From contig JAUZOD010000008.1 of assembly GCA_030706635.1 (NCBI GenBank), forward strand, positions 1-64,000: a DNA stretch of 64,000 nt, written 5' to 3'. The translations under genes and the position numbers were made by a program. Under the pieces are notes generated by a model. That model made no database searches, was not told where the DNA came from, and was given only the letters and a program-made list of their open reading frames with translations. This DNA comes from Bacteroidota bacterium (lineage in GTDB: Bacteria; Bacteroidota; Bacteroidia; Chitinophagales; Chitinophagaceae). Below are positions 60,854 to 64,000 of this stretch, piece by piece. Positions within the stretch are counted from its first letter, which is position 1; each line of letters opens with the position of its first letter.

Positions 60854-63091
60854 TCAGCCGTTTTCCGTGTCAAACCGGTCAACTGAATGTATTCCACTGA
60901 GTTGTTTCAGCCGCCGGACGGCATCGTCCAGTTCTTCCTTATCGTGAACGTAAACTTTGATACTGCCTTCAAACAATCCTTCTTTGGCTTCTACGGTGAG
61001 CGCATTGATGTTGATTCTCAGCTCTCCGGAGATCAGATTGGTAATCTTATTGATCACGCCGACATCGTCTATCCCCACGATGCGGATACCGGTGAGGAAA
61101 GAAATCTCTTTATTCTTGGCCCATTTGGTTTTTACCACCCGGTGGCCATAACTGGAGAGCAGCCTCGTCGCATTCGGACAATTGGTTCGATGGATCGTCA
61201 ATCCCTTTCCGGTGGTCACAAATCCGAATACATCGTCACCGGGGATAGGCTTACAGCAATTCGCAAGCGTATAAACGATCTTATCGCTGCTTTCCCCGAA
61301 AATAATCAGCTCGGTATCTTTTCTTTGAGCAGGCGATAAATTGGATTCTGGCCTGGATTCAACCAGGGGCTTCACCGGTTTCGGTGGCTCCAGCCGGTCT
61401 CCCAAAAGCTGAAATTCCTTCAGTTCCTTCAGGTCAATATTTTTAACAGCTGCCTGATAATAAAGATCAAGTGATGAGCTGAGTTTATAAAAGGTCATCA
61501 ACGCATCTATATTATGCTGATTGTATGCAGCCCCAAAGTTTTCCAGCTTTTTTTGTATGATGTATTTGCCTTCATCCGCGATCTTTCGCTTCTCGTCTTT
61601 CAGGGAATCCTTTATTTTGCTTTTCGCTTTGGCCGTTACTGCAAAGTTGAGCCAGTCTTCCGTGGGATGCTGTTTGCTGGAGGTTATAATTTCCACCTGG
61701 TCGCCGCTTCTCAGCTTATGACTGATGGGCACCAGTTTATGATTTACTTTGGCGCCGATGCACTGCTCTCCAATGGCGCTGTGGATGGAAAAAGCAAAAT
61801 CCAGGGCCGTGGACCCGATAGGCATCATTTTCACATCCCCTTTCGGTGTATAAACGTAAATTTCCTCAGCGAGAAAACTCATTTTGAAATCCTGAAGAAA
61901 GTTGATGGAGTCATTGTCTTCCATGTTCAATACTTCCCGGATCTGTTGGAACCATTTGTCAAACCGGCTTTCATCACTTGCCCCTTCTTTGTATTTCCAA
62001 TGGGCGGCAAGTCCTTTTTCTGCGATCTCATTCATGCGTTTGGAACGGATCTGGATCTCCACCCATTTACCCTGCGGGCCCATGACGGTGGTGTGGAGGG
62101 CTTCATATCCGTTGGACTTGGGATTACTGAGCCAGTCCCGCAGTCTTTCCGGTGAAGGCGAATACTCATCCGTGATCATGGAATATACTTTCCAGCAATC
62201 CGCTTTTTCCTGCTCAGGCGGGGAATTAATAATGATGCGGATGGCAAACAGGTCGTAAACTTCTTCGAAACTGACCCCCTTCTTGCGCATTTTGGTCCAG
62301 ATAGAATGAATGCTTTTTGGACGGCCGTGAATTTCAAAATCAAAATCAGCCCGTTCCATATTTTCACGAAGGGGTTTGATAAACTCATTGATATACCTTG
62401 ACCGTTCGCGCTTGGTTTCCGCCAGTTTGCGCGCGATCTCCCTGTACTCTTCCGGCTCCAGGTATTTCATGGCAAGGTCCTCCAGCTCGGTCTTGATATT
62501 ATAAAGACCCATGCGATGCGCCAGGGGAGCAAACACATAAACCGTTTCCGAAGAAACCTTGAGCTGCTTGTCCCGCTTCATACTGTCCAGCGTACGCATA
62601 TTATGCAGCCGGTCTGCCAGTTTAATCAGGATCACCCGGGGATCGTCCGTAAGCGTAAGCAGGATTTTTTTGAAATTTTCTGCCTGTTGGGAACCGTTCA
62701 CGTCTATCACATTGGATATCTTGGTCAGGCCGTCCACAATCCGGGCGATCTCACTGCCAAAATCGCGTTCGATGTCATCCAGGCTGATGTCGGTATCTTC
62801 CACCACGTCGTGAAGCAGGGCACAGATGGTGGATCTGACGCCAAGACCGATTTCTTCCACACAGATCCGGCTAACGGCCAGCGGATGAAGAATATACGGT
62901 TCTCCGCTTTTGCGGCGCATGGTCTTGTGTGCCTCTGCAGCAAGCTCAAAAGCGTCCCGGACATGCTCTTTATCCCCAGCTTTCAATTTCGGTTTCAATG
63001 AGCGCAAAAGGGCCCGGTATTCTCTTAAAATCAATCTTTTTTCCTGTTCTTCCGTCAGATTATATTTCGGAAGGGCCGCGACAGTCTCCAT
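60854..63091 (-). CDS. RelA/SpoT bifunctional (p)ppGpp synthetase/hydrolase
   Basis: 745 residues in the Rel order: HD hydrolase (HPLAVSRICVEEI, ALLHDVVEDTD, about residues 65-150), ppGpp synthetase (about 225-370; NGYEALHTTVMGPQGKWVEIQIR), TGS (about 405-465; EIYVYTPKGDVKMMP), a linker and a C-terminal ACT domain. Both catalytic signatures are intact, so it can both make and degrade (p)ppGpp, the alarmone of the stringent response. It heads the minus-strand set with purA and pabB. Confidence 0.95.
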   Translation of the reverse strand: METVAALPKYNLTEEQEKRLILREYRALLRSLKPKLKAGDKEHVRDAFELAAEAHKTMRRKSGEPYILHPLAVSRICVEEIGLGVRSTICALLHDVVEDTDISLDDIERDFGSEIARIVDGLTKISNVIDVNGSQQAENFKKILLTLTDDPRVILIKLADRLHNMRTLDSMKRDKQLKVSSETVYVFAPLAHRMGLYNIKTELEDLAMKYLEPEEYREIARKLAETKRERSRYINEFIKPLRENMERADFDFEIHGRPKSIHSIWTKMRKKGVSFEEVYDLFAIRIIINSPPEQEKADCWKVYSMITDEYSPSPERLRDWLSNPKSNGYEALHTTVMGPQGKWVEIQIRSKRMNEIAEKGLAAHWKYKEGASDESRFDKWFQQIREVLNMEDNDSINFLQDFKMSFLAEEIYVYTPKGDVKMMPIGSTALDFAFSIHSAIGEQCIGAKVNHKLVPISHKLRSGDQVEIITSSKQHPTEDWLNFAVTAKAKSKIKDSLKDEKRKIADEGKYIIQKKLENFGAAYNQHNIDALMTFYKLSSSLDLYYQAAVKNIDLKELKEFQLLGDRLEPPKPVKPLVESRPESNLSPAQRKDTELIIFGESSDKIVYTLANCCKPIPGDDVFGFVTTGKGLTIHRTNCPNATRLLSSYGHRVVKTKWAKNKEISFLTGIRIVGIDDVGVINKITNLISGELRININALTVEAKEGLFEGSIKVYVHDKEELDDAVRRLKQLSGIHSVDRFDTENG

Positions 63092-63136
63092 TATTACGAA
63101 TTTACGAAAATTACGGTACTTTTGCCGCCTTCGGGA

Positions 63137-63244
63137 GTTGACAGTTGACAGTTGACAGTTGACAGTTGACGGATGACGGATGACCGATCTCAGGCTCGAA
63201 TCCGCAATTAAAGTCGGTCAACCGTCATCCGTCAACCGTCAACC
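63137..63244. repeat. Heptad inverted-repeat element, copy L
   Basis: Seven tandem heptads (four GTTGACA, then GTTGACG, GATGACG, GATGACC; 63137-63185) face a complementary right arm at 63213-63244. The 24-nt loop contains GCTCGAATCCGCAATTAAA. Mismatches between the arms are few. It lies between the divergent relA/spoT gene and tRNA-Leu. Confidence 0.85.
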
Positions 63245-63275
63245 TGAAATTCAAGCTCTTATTCCCTCAGGCAAA

Positions 63276-63357
63276 GCGGGTGTGGCGAAATTGGCAGACG
63301 TATCAGACTTAGGATCTGACGCCGCGAGGCATGTGGGTTCGAGTCCCTCCACCCGCA
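63276..63357 (+). tRNA. tRNA-Leu(TAG)
   Basis: Acceptor GCGGGTG (63276-63282) pairs with CACCCGC (63350-63356), the discriminator is A, and CCA is not encoded. The anticodon stem TCAGA/TCTGA encloses the loop CTTAGGA with anticodon TAG. A variable arm with stem GCC/GGC marks a class II tRNA, and the T loop is TTCGAGT. The T stem has one U-U mismatch. No other tRNA follows. Confidence 0.95.
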
Positions 63358-63369
63358 CTTTCAAAAGAG

Positions 63370-63405
63370 AGGCCGTCCCAAATTAGTTGTGGCGGCCTTT
63401 TTTGT
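63370..63405 (+). terminator. Terminator after tRNA-Leu
   Basis: AGGCCG (63370-63375) pairs with CGGCCT (63393-63398) and is followed by a run of T. It lies 12 nt after the tRNA. Confidence 0.82.
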
Positions 63406-63490
63406 TTTGGTAGTCATGGTGGTTACCACAATTCACTGCAATTGACCCTATTCCATGCAGCAAAATAGTCACAGTTTTCCCTGGTCAATT

Positions 63491-63752
63491 ATGAAAATTC
63501 CCATACTTCTTTATCCCAATCCAGTTACAGCAACGATTTTTGCGCAGTTGCCTTCAACTGAAACCAGATTTACGATACTGGTCGTGAATATCAATGGGAG
63601 AACCATCCGGACGTATAATGGTATTATCGGCGGCCATATTGTTCGCCTCGATGTTTCTTCATTTGACCGTGGTCATTATATCTTATATAGTTGAAGTAAA
63701 CAACGCAACAAGCAAGGCTTTGATTGCAAAATTTAAAATGCAAAAACTATAA
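63491..63752 (+). pseudogene. Frameshifted orphan T9SS C-terminal sorting domain
   Basis: Starting at MKIPILLYPNPVTATIFAQ (63491; an earlier ATG at 63455 is possible), the frame reads as the start of a type A sorting domain (YPNP, ILVVNINGRTIRTY, VRLDVSSFDRGHYIL) and then hits a stop at 63694. In the +1 frame from 63687 the sequence continues IVEVNNATSKALIAKFKMQKL and stops at 63752, which is what the domain should end with. One extra base near 63686 explains the break. No passenger domain precedes it, because a stop lies just upstream (63443). It looks like a decayed remnant. Confidence 0.72.
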
Positions 63753-63859
63753 AAGCAGCAGCCAGGCCGTATAAAAGATCGGGCAGGGCGCCTAAAATTT
63801 TAGCCTCAGCTGGTTGGAAACGAAATAATAGACGGAGCGGCCGTTAATGTAAAAGAATA

Positions 63860-63892
63860 ACCGGGACAGATACATTACATATCCATCCCGGT
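63860..63892 (-). terminator. Hairpin at the end of the partial downstream gene
   Basis: ACCGGGA (63860-63866) pairs with TCCCGGT (63886-63892), with an inner GATA/TATC pair. Read on the minus strand, it is followed by TTATTCTTTT. It is 43 nt beyond the stop of the gene that enters from the right. Confidence 0.7.
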
Positions 63893-63935
63893 CAGGGGGC
63901 ATCCGGAGATGCCAAAAGCTTTATTCAGACTAAGC

Positions 63936-64000
63936 TTATTTGCTGACTTTGTCAACTTCTATCGCATCGCCGGTCATGGTGCCTGAAATCGTTACTTTCT
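63936..64000 (-). CDS. C-terminal end of a hypothetical protein, N-terminus outside window
   Basis: The minus-strand frame from the right edge reads KVTISGTMTGDAIEVDKVSK and stops at 63936-63938. A terminator hairpin follows. The beta-rich pattern is typical of small secreted or periplasmic proteins, but 21 codons are too few to name a family. Confidence 0.5.
   Translation of the reverse strand, partial: KVTISGTMTGDAIEVDKVSK

Noticed and set aside
63115..63122. TACTTTTG on the plus strand as promoter of tRNA-Leu
   Set aside because: It lies 154 nt upstream with a strong hairpin element in between and lacks a -33 TTG, so it is not convincing.
6500..63244. CRISPR array as an explanation for the heptad and octad arrays
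   Set aside because: Units are only 7-8 bp, tandem with no spacers, and arranged as inverted arms; no cas genes are present.

Overview
The window comes from the chromosome of a member of the Bacteroidota, most likely the Chitinophagaceae or a close relative. The signs are promoters of the Bacteroidota type (TAnnTTTG at -7) with no clear Shine-Dalgarno sequences, a 14-subunit nuo operon with a very short NuoG, ExbB-ExbD-ExbD-TonB clusters, a carboxypeptidase-regulatory-domain TonB receptor, DUF6600-type lipoproteins and type IX secretion (T9SS) sorting-domain fragments. Most of the window is core genome. I see no prophage, transposase, CRISPR array or rRNA operon.

Layout. 1-5.1 kb: end of an NHL/TIG lipoprotein, a FucP-like sugar symporter, a DUF1801 protein, a TMEM175-like channel and a DUF2231-like membrane protein, with loosely packed intergenic DNA. 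5.1-11.3 kb: mnmE, an exbB-exbD-exbD-tonB operon and an orphan MacB-type permease. 11.3-25.5 kb: the complete nuoA-N complex I operon on the minus strand, including an unannotated 59-codon membrane gene between nuoG and nuoH. 25.7-29.6 kb: a second TonB operon (tonB, small membrane protein, PstS-like lipoprotein, TPR protein). 29.7-39.1 kb: a low-molecular-weight phosphatase coupled to hisS, a thiolase, rlmN, two pseudouridine synthases, peroxiredoxin, an F420-type reductase and ruvB. 39.2-48.8 kb: a TonB receptor with a small His/Cys-rich partner, fadA-type thiolase, pyrD, rsmE, dnaB and a DUF6600 lipoprotein. 49-57.6 kb (plus strand): pheT, a coiled-coil protein, zapA, a frameshifted rny, rplS, tatA, gatA and a lytic transglycosylase. 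57.6-63.1 kb (minus strand): pabB, an acidic low-complexity protein, purA and relA/spoT. The end holds tRNA-Leu(TAG), a decayed T9SS tail and the end of one more gene.

The most striking feature that gene calls do not explain is a set of about a dozen intergenic elements built from short tandem words. One family uses heptads (TTGATGG, TTGACGG, TTGACAG) arranged as inverted arms around a conserved loop containing GCGAATCCGC. Two copies have perfect 30-bp arms in which even the variant heptads are mirrored. The other family uses octads (ATGTGNNN or ATTTGNNN) and sits in gaps of the nuo operon, with the array abutting or overlapping the stop codon of the upstream gene. The words differ between copies but match between the two arms of one copy, which points to selection for, or a mechanism that generates, the folded structure. 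Other items for a second look are the rny frameshift, a frameshifted orphan T9SS tail, a perfect 18-bp inverted repeat inside pabB, and a cluster of DnaA-box-like sites beside dnaB.
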